Shown: positions 9,548-18,880, counted from the first letter of the stretch. The stretch: 64,000 nucleotides of DNA from Algoriphagus sp. (GCF_030694375.1 NZ_JAUXYL010000044.1:62001-126000); one strand, 5' to 3'. Numbers and translations: made by a program. Notes: generated from the letters alone by a model not told the origin.

Positions 9548-10555
9548 TTAATATGTTTCTTCTCCGAGATATTTAAAATACCACTTTCGGAATTTATGAA
9601 AAAATAATCTATTTATAAATTTACCAATAGAAATTTGAGTTTGGTTAAAGGATTTAAATTTTGGAATATCGGTGAATTTAGAAATACTATTGGAGTTCCT
9701 TATCTTTTCAAGCTCCACATCCATCCAATCCTCATAAACATTCCCTAAATGATAGGCAAAATTATTCAATGTGGCAAGTCTTAAAAAACCGGCCTTTTCA
9801 TTGGGATGATCTAAATAATCAAAATCAGATTTTGTAGATAAAAAATCCTTGGAAGGGAAATTGGGAGACTTAAGAAATACTTCTTTTCTATAAGTTGCAA
9901 CAAAATGGCCACAACCCATAACAGCTTTTCCTTTTGTATTTTGTAAAACTAAATATTTCTTAAAATGAATTGGTTTTAAAATATTTCTTTGAAGACTTTC
10001 TTCAAATTTTAGCTGGTCATCCGGATCCCTAACTTCATCAAAAAAAATTTTCCCTTTAAAAAAAGCAAAAAATGCATTTGAATACCCAAAGTTTGCAAAA
10101 CCTCTACTATGAGGCACAGGAGAAACCATACCAGCTTCAGGGAAGTTTTTAAAAACAGATTCAATTCCTTGCTGCCATCCTTCTTTAAACAAAACATCAG
10201 CATCCGTAACAGTTATTAAATCTTCCTGATTGCTTTTAATCACAGAATAAGCGGCATTTATTTTTCCCAGGTTAATTTTAGTATGAAGTAATTGATCAAA
10301 TTTACTATTTGAAACATATTTCATGTTCAAATATTCCTCAACTTCATTACAACAACCATTATTAATAACTGATAAACGACTTTTATCATGAATAGTCAAT
10401 AATAAGGATTCTATACAAACCTTTAATACATTAAAAGAATTCTTAAAATATTCATCAACCAAATTTGGTATAAATACAGGAACAACGATCCTATGGTAAG
10501 AAGAAGATGAAATTTCCTTATCAATATTCTTATTTGGATTTTGACCGACTCTCAT
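9548..10555 (-). CDS. GT2-type (GT-A fold) glycosyltransferase
   Basis: 335 residues, ATG at 10555, 2 nt after the stop of the ABC transporter gene. Around residues 110-125 it has DLITVTDADVLFKEGW, the DxD-type metal and nucleotide-sugar binding motif of inverting GT-A enzymes, preceded by an N..NLGKINA segment typical of family 2. No membrane segment is seen; the basic C-terminus (HKFRKWYFKY) may help membrane association. It is the only GT-A-type transferase recognised in this operon; the other transferases are GT-B-like. Donor unknown. Confidence 0.78.
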   Translation of the reverse strand: MRVGQNPNKNIDKEISSSSYHRIVVPVFIPNLVDEYFKNSFNVLKVCIESLLLTIHDKSRLSVINNGCCNEVEEYLNMKYVSNSKFDQLLHTKINLGKINAAYSVIKSNQEDLITVTDADVLFKEGWQQGIESVFKNFPEAGMVSPVPHSRGFANFGYSNAFFAFFKGKIFFDEVRDPDDQLKFEESLQRNILKPIHFKKYLVLQNTKGKAVMGCGHFVATYRKEVFLKSPNFPSKDFLSTKSDFDYLDHPNEKAGFLRLATLNNFAYHLGNVYEDWMDVELEKIRNSNSISKFTDIPKFKSFNQTQISIGKFINRLFFHKFRKWYFKYLGEETY

Positions 10556-10557
10556 TA

Positions 10558-12351
10558 TTAAAATTTTTGATAACTAATCATTTCTCTAAATTCACTATTT
10601 GACTCTAGTAAAGAGTTAAAATCCCCTTCTACAGTTACCCTACCATCTCGAATGATAACAATTTTGTCACAATTCTTAATTGTACTAAGTCGATGAGCAA
10701 TTATAAAAATTGTAAATTTCCCTTTTAAAGCGTCAATATTGTTTTGAATATCTTTCTCAGTACGACTGTCTAACGAAGATGTAGCTTCATCAAATACCAA
10801 TACATTCACCTTCTTAAAAATCTCCCTCGCGATAGAAATCCTTTGTTTTTGCCCTCCACTTAATATTGAACCATGGTCACCAAGTATTGTGTCGTATCCT
10901 TTTTCTAAAGAATCTATAAATTCTTTAAGATTAACCAATTCTAGTGACTCATAAAACAATTCAATGTTTTTAGGCGTTTTTTCTGCCCAGAAAGTTATGT
11001 TATTAAATGCAGTATCATTAAAAACAACAGGTTCTTGAGTAATATAACCAATATTTTTTCTATAATCTCTTAAATCACATTGATGAATATCTTTCCCCCC
11101 AACAAAAATATTTCCAGATGTTGGTTTCATTAATCCTACAATTAGATTAACAAGAGTAGATTTTCCTGATCCACTTGGACCCACAAAAGCTATAGTCTGT
11201 TTTTCGGGTAACCTTAAATCAATATTATTTAATACAGATTTATTGGAATTGAAACCAAAAGATACATTTCTTAAAACAAAATCAAATTTATCTATATTCA
11301 ACTTTTCATCAAGCTCCATCTCTTTACCTTCCCGCATAAGAGTTATTAAATCCTCAGCAGAATAGATTCCCCCTACGTTGGAAACGAACCCTTGCCAACT
11401 TGATTGAATCATCATAACATAAGTTAGCGCCCGATAGAAAAACATCAAGCTCATAGCTATTGATGCAATTTCTGCTCCAACGAATCTAATTTGAATAAAA
11501 ACAACCAAAATGATGACAATTAATATTACAGGTTCTCTGGCTCCAGATAAAATTGCATTATAATACCCGATTTTCTTTTGTTTTATTTCTATAAGATTTA
11601 TAATTCCAAGTAATTTAGGTTTATATTTTTCAAAATATGAAGTCGCTTTTAAATATTTAAAATGATGTACTGCTTGAATTATATACGATTGAAACTTATG
11701 GCTGGAACTGGATATATTTTTACTTGCTAATTCAGTGTAGTAAAAAAGCTTTTTAAAAAGGAAATTAGATAACCATGCGCCAATAGAAACTAAAATAGCG
11801 AACTGCCAATTTGAAAGAAATGCCAGACCAAAATAAACCAACAACAATACCAAAGATTGGATTGCATTAAAAAAAGAAATAAATGAAGCTGTCACTTTAA
11901 AAACTTCACCGGATAAGGTGTTTTGAATCTCTCCTGAATCCAGTGAAATGAAACTAGAATATTTCATTTCTTCAAGAGAATTTACCATTTGATGTCTGAG
12001 CTTCTTAACAAAAAAAGATTGAAGTATAGCCTTATAATAAGTATCGAAAAACTTAAAAACACCTTTTAAAAAAAATAAAGAAATCATTAAAAATAAGATA
12101 AAATATATGTTTATCTCAAAACCAATACTTTGAAAAAAATCAAAGATAAAACTAAAATTACCAAAGGATTGTGAGTAGTCATCTATACCATCTATCGAAG
12201 ATTGAATCAAAGGAATAAATAACGCAATACCAAATCCATCTAAAATTCCAACGAAAAAACTAAGTAGTAGTAATTTGAAAATACGAAAATTAAGATACTT
12301 ATAAAATAATCTGAAGTATCTTACATAATCTGAATTTTTAAAAAATTTCAA
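10558..12351 (-). CDS. ABC transporter, fused membrane and ATPase domains (lipid-linked glycan flippase type)
   Basis: 597 residues. Residues about 20-330 hold six hydrophobic helices; the ATPase domain follows with Walker A GPSGSGKST near 391, signature LSGGQKQR near 497 and Walker B VLVFDEATSSLD near 512, then the H-loop IIAHRLST. This one-chain layout is that of MsbA and PglK, which flip lipid-linked oligosaccharides or lipid A. Between glycosyltransferases and a Wza/Wzc pair, flipping of a lipid-linked glycan is the most likely job (inference). The start must be TTG at 12351: an in-frame stop lies about 30 nt upstream and no ATG occurs before the first helices. Confidence 0.85.
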   Translation of the reverse strand: MKFFKNSDYVRYFRLFYKYLNFRIFKLLLLSFFVGILDGFGIALFIPLIQSSIDGIDDYSQSFGNFSFIFDFFQSIGFEINIYFILFLMISLFFLKGVFKFFDTYYKAILQSFFVKKLRHQMVNSLEEMKYSSFISLDSGEIQNTLSGEVFKVTASFISFFNAIQSLVLLLVYFGLAFLSNWQFAILVSIGAWLSNFLFKKLFYYTELASKNISSSSHKFQSYIIQAVHHFKYLKATSYFEKYKPKLLGIINLIEIKQKKIGYYNAILSGAREPVILIVIILVVFIQIRFVGAEIASIAMSLMFFYRALTYVMMIQSSWQGFVSNVGGIYSAEDLITLMREGKEMELDEKLNIDKFDFVLRNVSFGFNSNKSVLNNIDLRLPEKQTIAFVGPSGSGKSTLVNLIVGLMKPTSGNIFVGGKDIHQCDLRDYRKNIGYITQEPVVFNDTAFNNITFWAEKTPKNIELFYESLELVNLKEFIDSLEKGYDTILGDHGSILSGGQKQRISIAREIFKKVNVLVFDEATSSLDSRTEKDIQNNIDALKGKFTIFIIAHRLSTIKNCDKIVIIRDGRVTVEGDFNSLLESNSEFREMISYQKF

Positions 12352-12393
12352 AGCCTTAATTAAATTTATATGTGAAGTTTATTAAAAAAAATA

Positions 12394-14742
12394 CTAATCT
12401 AAATAATAACCGTAACCATAGGAATAATCATATCCTCCATAGGCAACTTTACTTGCATCAACTCCATTAAATATGGCGTACATGTTCTTTAATTTATTTT
12501 GTGTTTTCAACCGATTAAGCGCATCAATAAAAGATTTATCTGAATAATTTTGACGAAAAACAAATAAAGTAAAATCAACTAAAGTTAAAAGATCCAAAGT
12601 CTCAGAAACCAATCCAACTGGAGGAGTATCCAAAATAATCACATCATAAATTGTTTTAAGCTCTCCTATAAGCTTTTCAAAATTTGATGAAAACAGGAGT
12701 TCGGAGGGATTAGGAGGTATTGGTCCGGATACAATAATATCCAAATTTTCATGATTTGAATATTTTATAACTTTTTGGAAATCCTCCTCTTCACCACTTA
12801 AATATGTAGATAAACCAATATCATTTTTCAAATTAAAATCTTCGAAAATCTTAGGTTTCCTCATATCACAACCTATCAATATTGTCTTTTTGCCGGTAAG
12901 GGAATATACAGAAGCCAAGTTTAAAGCACAGAAAGTCTTTCCTTCTCCAGAAATAGTTGAGGTAATCATAAAAGTTAACTGCTTTTCTTTTGGGACGAGA
13001 AATTTAATATTAGATCTTAATGACCTAAATCCTTCAGCAATTCCAGATTTCCCGGAATTAAAAACAACAAGATTTTCAACGCCTTTTTTCAATAAAATAG
13101 TTGAAAGAACTGGTATTTTAAGCTTCCTTTCTAAATACTTCGGCTCTTCTATTTTAGTTCGAAAATATTCTTTCCCGATAACAAATAAAATTGGTAAAAG
13201 TAAGCCAGCAATTACAGCAGCAGAATAATTACGTACGGGTTTAGGACTTACTTGCAAAGTTCCTGCTTTTGCAAATTCAATAATTTTATTTTTTGATGTA
13301 TTTGAGGCCTTTGAGATTGCTGCCTCAGCTCTTTTTTCAGAAAGAAAATTATAAATATTTTCATTTAAAGTTGTTTGTCTCTGAATCTGGATTAAATTTT
13401 GTTCAGCTTGGGGAAGTGACCTAAAAGAAGATTCTATAGTTCTTTTCCTGTTTTCAAGATCATTTATTGTCATTGAATTATTGGAATCAACATTATTTAA
13501 AATCTCTCTTATTGATTGATTTAAATCGGCTAGCTTTTTATTGGCGGAAATTACTTGGGGTGATAATTCAGTCTGCGTAGACATTAATCGCGACCTATCT
13601 ACCTGAACAACCAATAAATTTTCTATGAGACCATTGAGATAAGGATCCTCAATCCCCAGACCAGAAGGAACAATTATTTCATTATAATTTTCACGTACTA
13701 AATACTCTTTTAAATTTTGATAGTACCTTCTTTTTAGTTTTTCATTTGCAAGTTGGGTTTCAATTAAAACTAACTGCTCATACACAGAAGAACTCTCGGA
13801 GCTTAGATTAAATATTTGATTGGATGACCTGAAATTCTGTAACTGATTTTCAGATTTAGTGAGAGAATCAGAAACTCCTGCTACTTGACTGTCTATAAAA
13901 TTGATTGTACTCATAGCAATTTTATTTTTCTCCTCAAGCTCAAGTTCCAAATATGTCTCCATTAATGTATTCAAATAAACTTCCCCCTTTCGTCGGTTTT
14001 GAACAATCAAACTGAGGTCAAGAATTGAAGAATTTTTTTGTGAAAGTTCTACAAAAAGTATATTGGAATAATGATTAATTAAAAAATTCATGTCTCTCAA
14101 AAGAAAAAAGGATGATCCAGTGCTTTGACCTGAAGTGTTATTAACCTTAAACTTATAATTAGGAGTCTCTATCCATTCTCCAAATTTATATTGTTTTTGA
14201 ATTAAATCTTTAACTTCTTCATAACTCCCATCTATGAACAATTGAGTATAAGATTCATCAGGAAACTCTAAAGTAAAATCAGTTAAACTAACCCAATTAA
14301 CTTTTATCTTCCCATTGAGTAACTGAGGTGATTTCCAATCTACCTCAACTATAATAGGAGTTTGTTTGTAAATCTCTTTAAATATAAATGTCTCCTCTTC
14401 AAAATAAGAAATCTGAAAATCGAGTTTATTCAGAGTTGCCTCTGCGATAGGTCTTGATTTAAAAATAATAGTCTCATTGGTAATCCCCATTCCATCATCT
14501 GAACTTACTGTTGGGTTTTCAAAAAAAGAAAACCCTTTTTCATTTTCTTTAATGAAAAATTTTGATGTTACACGATAAGATGGGGGTGTTGTTTGAGTGA
14601 CGTAGTATGCTCCAAGGAGAAACAGACCAATACTTAAGATAATAATAGGCCAAATCCTGAATATTTTTGGAAATATTACTTTAAAATCGATTCCAGACTC
14701 TTGATCTTGAAACAAATCGTTTTCCTCCTGATCTAAACTCAT
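12394..14742 (-). CDS. Wzc-type polysaccharide co-polymerase with BY-kinase domain
   Basis: 782 residues. A transmembrane helix near 33-55 and a second near 500-520 bracket a periplasmic Wzz-type domain with long coiled-coil stretches (about 265-480). The cytoplasmic part is a bacterial tyrosine kinase: Walker A SGEGKT near 596, Walker A' ILIGCDMRKPK near 630, Walker B VIILDTPP near 700. The tail is a tyrosine cluster (seven Tyr in the last 18 residues, AYGGYDYSYGYGYYLD), the site of autophosphorylation in Wzc and CpsD. Such proteins control chain length and work with the outer-membrane exporter, whose gene lies 12 nt upstream. ATG at 14742. Confidence 0.93.
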   Translation of the reverse strand: MSLDQEENDLFQDQESGIDFKVIFPKIFRIWPIIILSIGLFLLGAYYVTQTTPPSYRVTSKFFIKENEKGFSFFENPTVSSDDGMGITNETIIFKSRPIAEATLNKLDFQISYFEEETFIFKEIYKQTPIIVEVDWKSPQLLNGKIKVNWVSLTDFTLEFPDESYTQLFIDGSYEEVKDLIQKQYKFGEWIETPNYKFKVNNTSGQSTGSSFFLLRDMNFLINHYSNILFVELSQKNSSILDLSLIVQNRRKGEVYLNTLMETYLELELEEKNKIAMSTINFIDSQVAGVSDSLTKSENQLQNFRSSNQIFNLSSESSSVYEQLVLIETQLANEKLKRRYYQNLKEYLVRENYNEIIVPSGLGIEDPYLNGLIENLLVVQVDRSRLMSTQTELSPQVISANKKLADLNQSIREILNNVDSNNSMTINDLENRKRTIESSFRSLPQAEQNLIQIQRQTTLNENIYNFLSEKRAEAAISKASNTSKNKIIEFAKAGTLQVSPKPVRNYSAAVIAGLLLPILFVIGKEYFRTKIEEPKYLERKLKIPVLSTILLKKGVENLVVFNSGKSGIAEGFRSLRSNIKFLVPKEKQLTFMITSTISGEGKTFCALNLASVYSLTGKKTILIGCDMRKPKIFEDFNLKNDIGLSTYLSGEEEDFQKVIKYSNHENLDIIVSGPIPPNPSELLFSSNFEKLIGELKTIYDVIILDTPPVGLVSETLDLLTLVDFTLFVFRQNYSDKSFIDALNRLKTQNKLKNMYAIFNGVDASKVAYGGYDYSYGYGYYLD

Positions 14743-14754
14743 AAATTTTGTATA

Positions 14755-15615
14755 TTAATTTTTTATTACAGTCAAAATCAAAGCTAAAGCAGTGATAGTG
14801 GAAGTGATTAGAGTTATAGTTTCAATTAAGGTAATACCTGTCCCTATCTCGTTTACTTTCATTGGCTCAGCATAAATCATATCATTTGGCTTCAAAAAAT
14901 AAAATTCTGATCCCAAAAGTTTTCTGTCCAAAAGATTAATTTTGTGGATTTGGGAACCATCTGGATATTGTCTGACAAGTAATACCTCATCCCTTTTGGC
15001 TACTCTGTTCAAATCCCCAGCAAATGCAATAGCTTCAAATATCGTCACTCTGTTTTGTAAAATAGTATATTTCCCTGATCTGTTAAATTCACCCAAGGCA
15101 CTAAAACGAATTCCTCCTAATCTCACTCTCAAAAAATATTCACCAGGATTTACATATTTAAGAACCTCTTTTTCAACTAAATCCTTAACCTCTTTAGTTG
15201 TCAAACTTGTAATTTTTAATTCACCTATTAACGGTATTTCTACTATACCTCTGTCATCAATGGTATAACCATTCATAAAAAACGCATCACCAGAACCTTG
15301 GACACCTCCTCCTTGCTGAGCAGCCATATTAGATGGGTCATTGGAAACGGCACTAAAAATAAGATTTAAATCGGGGTCCGTAGTTTTAATATTAATCTCT
15401 ACAATATCATTAATTTGCAACAGGTAATCTTCTGTTAGATAGGGATATTTTTCGCTTGACTCAACGAGTGGACCAGAGGAATTTTCCAAATTTTGCATGT
15501 AAATAAGCTTTTCATTGGAAACACATGAAAAAAGTCCTCCACAAATTAAAAAAAATATTAATAACCTTTTGAAGAAGTCTTTCATAAGCATAAGTTTTGA
15601 TGAGTTAATTTTCAT
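14755..15615 (-). CDS. Wza-type polysaccharide export lipoprotein
   Basis: 286 residues. The N-terminus has a signal peptide with lipobox LFSC (Cys31), so the protein is a lipoprotein, expected in the outer membrane. Residues about 60-170 match the polysaccharide export domain (start LLQINDIVEINIKTTDPDLN), followed by one SLBB-like domain (ALGEFNRSGKYTILQNR, about 190-245). The C-terminal hydrophobic helix (about 258-284, LIETITLITSTITALALIL) is the likely membrane anchor or pore segment. It is shorter than E. coli Wza (379 residues), as is usual for Bacteroidota members. ATG at 15615; ATGs at residues 9 and 11 would also leave an intact signal peptide. Confidence 0.9.
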   Translation of the reverse strand: MKINSSKLMLMKDFFKRLLIFFLICGGLFSCVSNEKLIYMQNLENSSGPLVESSEKYPYLTEDYLLQINDIVEINIKTTDPDLNLIFSAVSNDPSNMAAQQGGGVQGSGDAFFMNGYTIDDRGIVEIPLIGELKITSLTTKEVKDLVEKEVLKYVNPGEYFLRVRLGGIRFSALGEFNRSGKYTILQNRVTIFEAIAFAGDLNRVAKRDEVLLVRQYPDGSQIHKINLLDRKLLGSEFYFLKPNDMIYAEPMKVNEIGTGITLIETITLITSTITALALILTVIKN

Positions 15616-15671
15616 GATTAATGATCCAAAATACTTTTTTCTATTTGTTTTTTTGAGTGATACCTGATTAA

Positions 15672-16976
15672 TTACAACCTTGCATCAACTTTACTTTTTT
15701 CCAAAAACCCTTTAACATCAAAAACTACTTTCGATTGTGATTTATGAATATTCAAAGTGGAAAATTGCTTATGTGACACTGCAAGAATAATAGCTGAATA
15801 ATTATCCAAAGAAGGGACTTTAGATCCCGACTGAATGTCAATGCCATATTCATGCTTCACTTCTACAGGATTGGCCCAAGGATCATACACTTCAACGTCC
15901 ATATCAAAAGATCGGAGTTCTTTGTAAATATCAATTACGCGCGTATTTCTCACATCAGGGCAATCTTCCTTGAAGGTGAAGCCCAAGATCAATACTTTAG
16001 AATCGATTACTTTTAAATCCTTTCGCATCATCAGCTTGATCACCTCTGTAGCGACATGTTTACCCATGCTGTCATTCAACCGACGACCGGCAAGAATTAT
16101 TTCAGGATGATATCCGACTTCTTGAGCTTTTTGCGCAAGATAGAAAGGATCTACACCAATGCAATGTCCGCCTACCAGTCCAGGCTTAAATTTCAAGAAA
16201 TTCCACTTTGTACCGGCGGCTTCCAGAACCTCATGGGTATCTATTCCCAAAAGATTGAAAATCTTCGAAAGCTCATTTACAAAAGCAATATTGATGTCCC
16301 GCTGTGAATTTTCTATCACCTTCGCCGCTTCGGCTACTTTGATGGAAGAGGCTTTATGGGTTCCTGCAGTAATTACAGCTTTATACAGTTGGTCAACGTA
16401 CTCTGCAGCCTCTGGTGTACTCCCGGATGTCACTTTTAGAATCTTCGATACCGTGTGTTCTTTGTCTCCGGGATTGATCCGCTCGGGAGAATACCCTACT
16501 GAAAAATCTTCGTTAAACTTTAACCCGGAAATCCTCTCCAAAACAGGCACACATTCATCCTCCGTAACTCCCGGATAGACAGTCGATTCATAGATTACGA
16601 CGTCTCCCTTTTTAAGATATCTGGCTATATTTTCAGATGCCTTGAGCATAGGAGTCAAAACCGGCCGATTATGTTTATCAGTCGGCGTCGGAACAGTCAC
16701 AATATAGACCTGACAGTCGGCCAAACTTTCGGACTCAAAAGTCGGAAAAAGTCCTTTAGTGCCCAGTTTAGGATTTTCTCCCAACAAAACCGACTGTAAC
16801 AGATCATCCTCTACTTCCAAGGTTCTGTCAGTTCCTGAATGGAGTTCTGCAATTCTCCTCTGATCAATATCAAAACCCACAACGGGAAATTTCTTTGCAA
16901 ATTCTACAGCTAAAGGAAGCCCTACATATCCAAGGCCTATGATGGCAATTTTGGCCTCTTTATTCGGTAACAACAT
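15672..16976 (-). CDS. UDP-N-acetylhexosamine 6-dehydrogenase (WbpA/TviB/WbpO type)
   Basis: 434 residues. The NAD-binding loop is IIGLGYVGLPLA at the N-terminus; the catalytic Cys272 is in GGHCIGVDPFYL; STVYPGVTEDEC (about 130) and SPERINPGD (about 165) are typical of the UDP-GlcNAc/UDP-GalNAc dehydrogenase branch, distinct from UDP-glucose dehydrogenase. The reaction oxidises C6 of a UDP-N-acetylhexosamine to a uronic acid using two NAD+. It is the first gene of its operon, 148 nt behind a promoter/dyad and 42 nt behind the shared leader element. Its product could feed the WbpB/E/D-type enzymes at 37481-40222. Its GC content is clearly higher than that of the genes downstream. ATG at 16976. 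Confidence 0.92.
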   Translation of the reverse strand: MLLPNKEAKIAIIGLGYVGLPLAVEFAKKFPVVGFDIDQRRIAELHSGTDRTLEVEDDLLQSVLLGENPKLGTKGLFPTFESESLADCQVYIVTVPTPTDKHNRPVLTPMLKASENIARYLKKGDVVIYESTVYPGVTEDECVPVLERISGLKFNEDFSVGYSPERINPGDKEHTVSKILKVTSGSTPEAAEYVDQLYKAVITAGTHKASSIKVAEAAKVIENSQRDINIAFVNELSKIFNLLGIDTHEVLEAAGTKWNFLKFKPGLVGGHCIGVDPFYLAQKAQEVGYHPEIILAGRRLNDSMGKHVATEVIKLMMRKDLKVIDSKVLILGFTFKEDCPDVRNTRVIDIYKELRSFDMDVEVYDPWANPVEVKHEYGIDIQSGSKVPSLDNYSAIILAVSHKQFSTLNIHKSQSKVVFDVKGFLEKSKVDARL

Positions 16977-17018
16977 GACTTTGTATTTATTATTAATTCT
17001 TAAACAATTCTTTTGTAC

Positions 17019-17043
17019 ACAGCTTCGCCCTCTCAGTCACAAA
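17019..17043 (-). promoter_or_regulatory. Conserved leader element upstream of the dehydrogenase gene (copy 1)
   Basis: On the minus strand it reads TTTGTGACTGA, then G, then AGGGCGAAGCTGT. It matches 46027-46051 at 24 of 25 positions and ends 42 nt before the ATG at 16976. A weaker match (TTGCTA) precedes both copies. GCGAAGC can form a tiny hairpin. The core GGGCGAAGCTG is reminiscent of the ops core GGCGGTAGC used by RfaH/NusG-type antiterminators, but that link is inference. Confidence 0.7.
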
Positions 17044-17124
17044 GACTTAGCAATTTGGCTATTTTTAAATAAAAAAAAACATCCTACTTACCTTTTAAAC
17101 GACGATCGATTAGCAGGATCAAAG

Positions 17125-17143
17125 TGAGTACCAAAGTTACTCA
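17125..17143 (-). promoter_or_regulatory. Promoter -7 element inside an inverted repeat (copy 1)
   Basis: The minus strand reads TGAGTAACTTTGGTACTCA: 6-bp inverted arms TGAGTA/TACTCA around a 7-nt centre. TAACTTTG fits the Bacteroidota -7 consensus TAnnTTTG, and a T-rich TTTTTCC about 17 nt upstream could serve as the -33 element. The gene at 16976 begins about 150 nt downstream. The same architecture is at 46624-46646. A protein bound here would cover the promoter. Confidence 0.72.
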
Positions 17144-17191
17144 TTTGAATGGAATGGAAAAATATATTCGAAATACATCAACCCAATTCAG

Positions 17192-18880
17192 TTAAAAACT
17201 ATAAATCAAATTGACAGTTGAAGAATAAGTGAAACTGTTTTTTCCTCCTTTGAAATCCACTGTACTACTGGGTTCTCCGGCCCATTGGTAATTTGTAGCG
17301 TTGATTAGCTGGTTTTTTGTGCTGACCAGCAGGTTTTTCAATTGAAAATTCAACAATAGTCCTGCCGAAAAATCGACCCAAGGAACTTGATTGGGTATCT
17401 CACGCTGGATCAAATAATAGAAATCCTGTTGATTTTCTATCCGCTGAAGCAATAGCCCTACTTTGGAAAGTCCTTTCAGATATGAAAACTCCAAAATCTG
17501 AGCATTGCCCCCGACACCGATTCCTGCACCCATAGATTCACCGAAATTTGAAAATCCACGAACCTGATAGTGGGTCTGCCAACTGGTATTTATTACTCCC
17601 AATTCTGGGTAGCGGATATACCGGTTGACGGATTCTTGTTGATGGATTATCTCCCCTCGGATTTGAATAAGTTTTTCCGGACTTGACAACTGGACCAATT
17701 TCTGAAACCCAAAAAGGTATGCACGGGCATGTTCTGGATTAAGAATAAATTCTCTCCAATTGAAGTTGTGATCTCTCTTTCCAAATTCGCCATACATCTC
17801 AAATTTACCCTTTACACTTTTGAATCTAAAAAAAACAGATACTTGTTGATCCTGAGCTTCTTGATCATAAATTACTGAATTGCCGCTTTGAAATAATCTC
17901 TCCTTCTGGAATGCTTCAAAAACTGGAATTCTGGCAAGAAACCCTTTTGCTACATCTTCATTGTATTGTTGAAATGTGCGGTTAAATCCCAATGAAAGAT
18001 TTTTTAAAAATGACGGCTGGTAAGAAATGGAAATTCCGTTTACATATCGCCAGTCTCCTGAGAAAGGACGAAAATATTGAGCATTGAGTGATTCGTTCTG
18101 TGTTGGATCCAATCCGGAATCCTCTGCTCTCCCAAAAATCATTTGTGCTTCTAAAAGACCAATTCCAATGTTAGCAGGTGATTTTGTCTTCAGAAAAAAA
18201 TGCTTCATCCCCCTGGCATTATCGCTAAAAATCAGTGCTGAAAATTGCCCTGGCCCCCACCAGATATTCTGTGTACTGAATCCAAATTCTGCTTTCCCGA
18301 ATGTCAAAGAAACAAAAGATTGTCCCAATGTAGCGAACTGATTATAACCACCTTGAAATCGCTCCGGATTGTCTCCAAAGTTCCAATACCTAAACCTTGC
18401 GAATATTGAGTTATCTGAAAATTGATCTGAAAATCCATTAAACGCCTTATTTTGACTCAATCCTAATTCAGGCCTAAACAGGATTTCCAAAAAATGGAAT
18501 TTATAAAAAGCCCCGGGAGAAATCAAAGTTTGCAGCCCCCGCCCATTCTGCAAACCATAATTACCCCAGCCAAAGGGACGATTGGAATTATATACCGTGG
18601 TGTTTAATAAAGGGAGAATTTTTACTTCATGTTTTTTGCCTTTTAAAAGCGCATCACTTGCCGGGTCATTCGCCTCCAGAGAAAATAAAGAATCTGAAAC
18701 CGCCTGTTCCCAAACCAATGGTCGCGAAGCAAAAGAATAATTGTGGTATCCAGTTCCAAGTAGCTGACTTCTTCTTGCGGTTTCTTCCCAAACCGGGAAA
18801 CCGGCAGGCAAAGTCTGGGACGAAACTACCCCAGGTAAAACCCAAATAAATATCCACAACACAAAATTACAACCCCTCAT
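17192..18880 (-). CDS. Wzi-family capsule assembly outer-membrane protein
   Basis: 562 residues, ATG at 18880, with a signal peptide ending near VVSSQ. The rest alternates short polar and aromatic strands with many WGPGQ, GFSTQNIWWGPG, FRYWNFG-like segments, and the chain ends in an aromatic residue (NLIYSF), as expected for an outer-membrane beta-barrel. The pattern is that of the Bacteroidota capsule assembly Wzi family. E. coli Wzi is a surface lectin that anchors capsule to the outer membrane. It is the last gene of the long operon starting at 46608. No terminator is visible after it, so transcription could run into the next operon. Confidence 0.82.
   Translation of the reverse strand: MRGCNFVLWIFIWVLPGVVSSQTLPAGFPVWEETARRSQLLGTGYHNYSFASRPLVWEQAVSDSLFSLEANDPASDALLKGKKHEVKILPLLNTTVYNSNRPFGWGNYGLQNGRGLQTLISPGAFYKFHFLEILFRPELGLSQNKAFNGFSDQFSDNSIFARFRYWNFGDNPERFQGGYNQFATLGQSFVSLTFGKAEFGFSTQNIWWGPGQFSALIFSDNARGMKHFFLKTKSPANIGIGLLEAQMIFGRAEDSGLDPTQNESLNAQYFRPFSGDWRYVNGISISYQPSFLKNLSLGFNRTFQQYNEDVAKGFLARIPVFEAFQKERLFQSGNSVIYDQEAQDQQVSVFFRFKSVKGKFEMYGEFGKRDHNFNWREFILNPEHARAYLFGFQKLVQLSSPEKLIQIRGEIIHQQESVNRYIRYPELGVINTSWQTHYQVRGFSNFGESMGAGIGVGGNAQILEFSYLKGLSKVGLLLQRIENQQDFYYLIQREIPNQVPWVDFSAGLLLNFQLKNLLVSTKNQLINATNYQWAGEPSSTVDFKGGKNSFTYSSTVNLIYSF

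Noticed and set aside
4793..15615. Genomic island with integrase or insertion sequence
   Set aside because: Base composition is deviant, but no transposase, integrase, terminal inverted repeats, tRNA or attachment-site duplication was found.
17019..17043. A true JUMPstart/ops element
   Set aside because: The core resembles ops only partly and no NusG paralogue is in the window, so it is recorded as an ops-like element and not named as ops.
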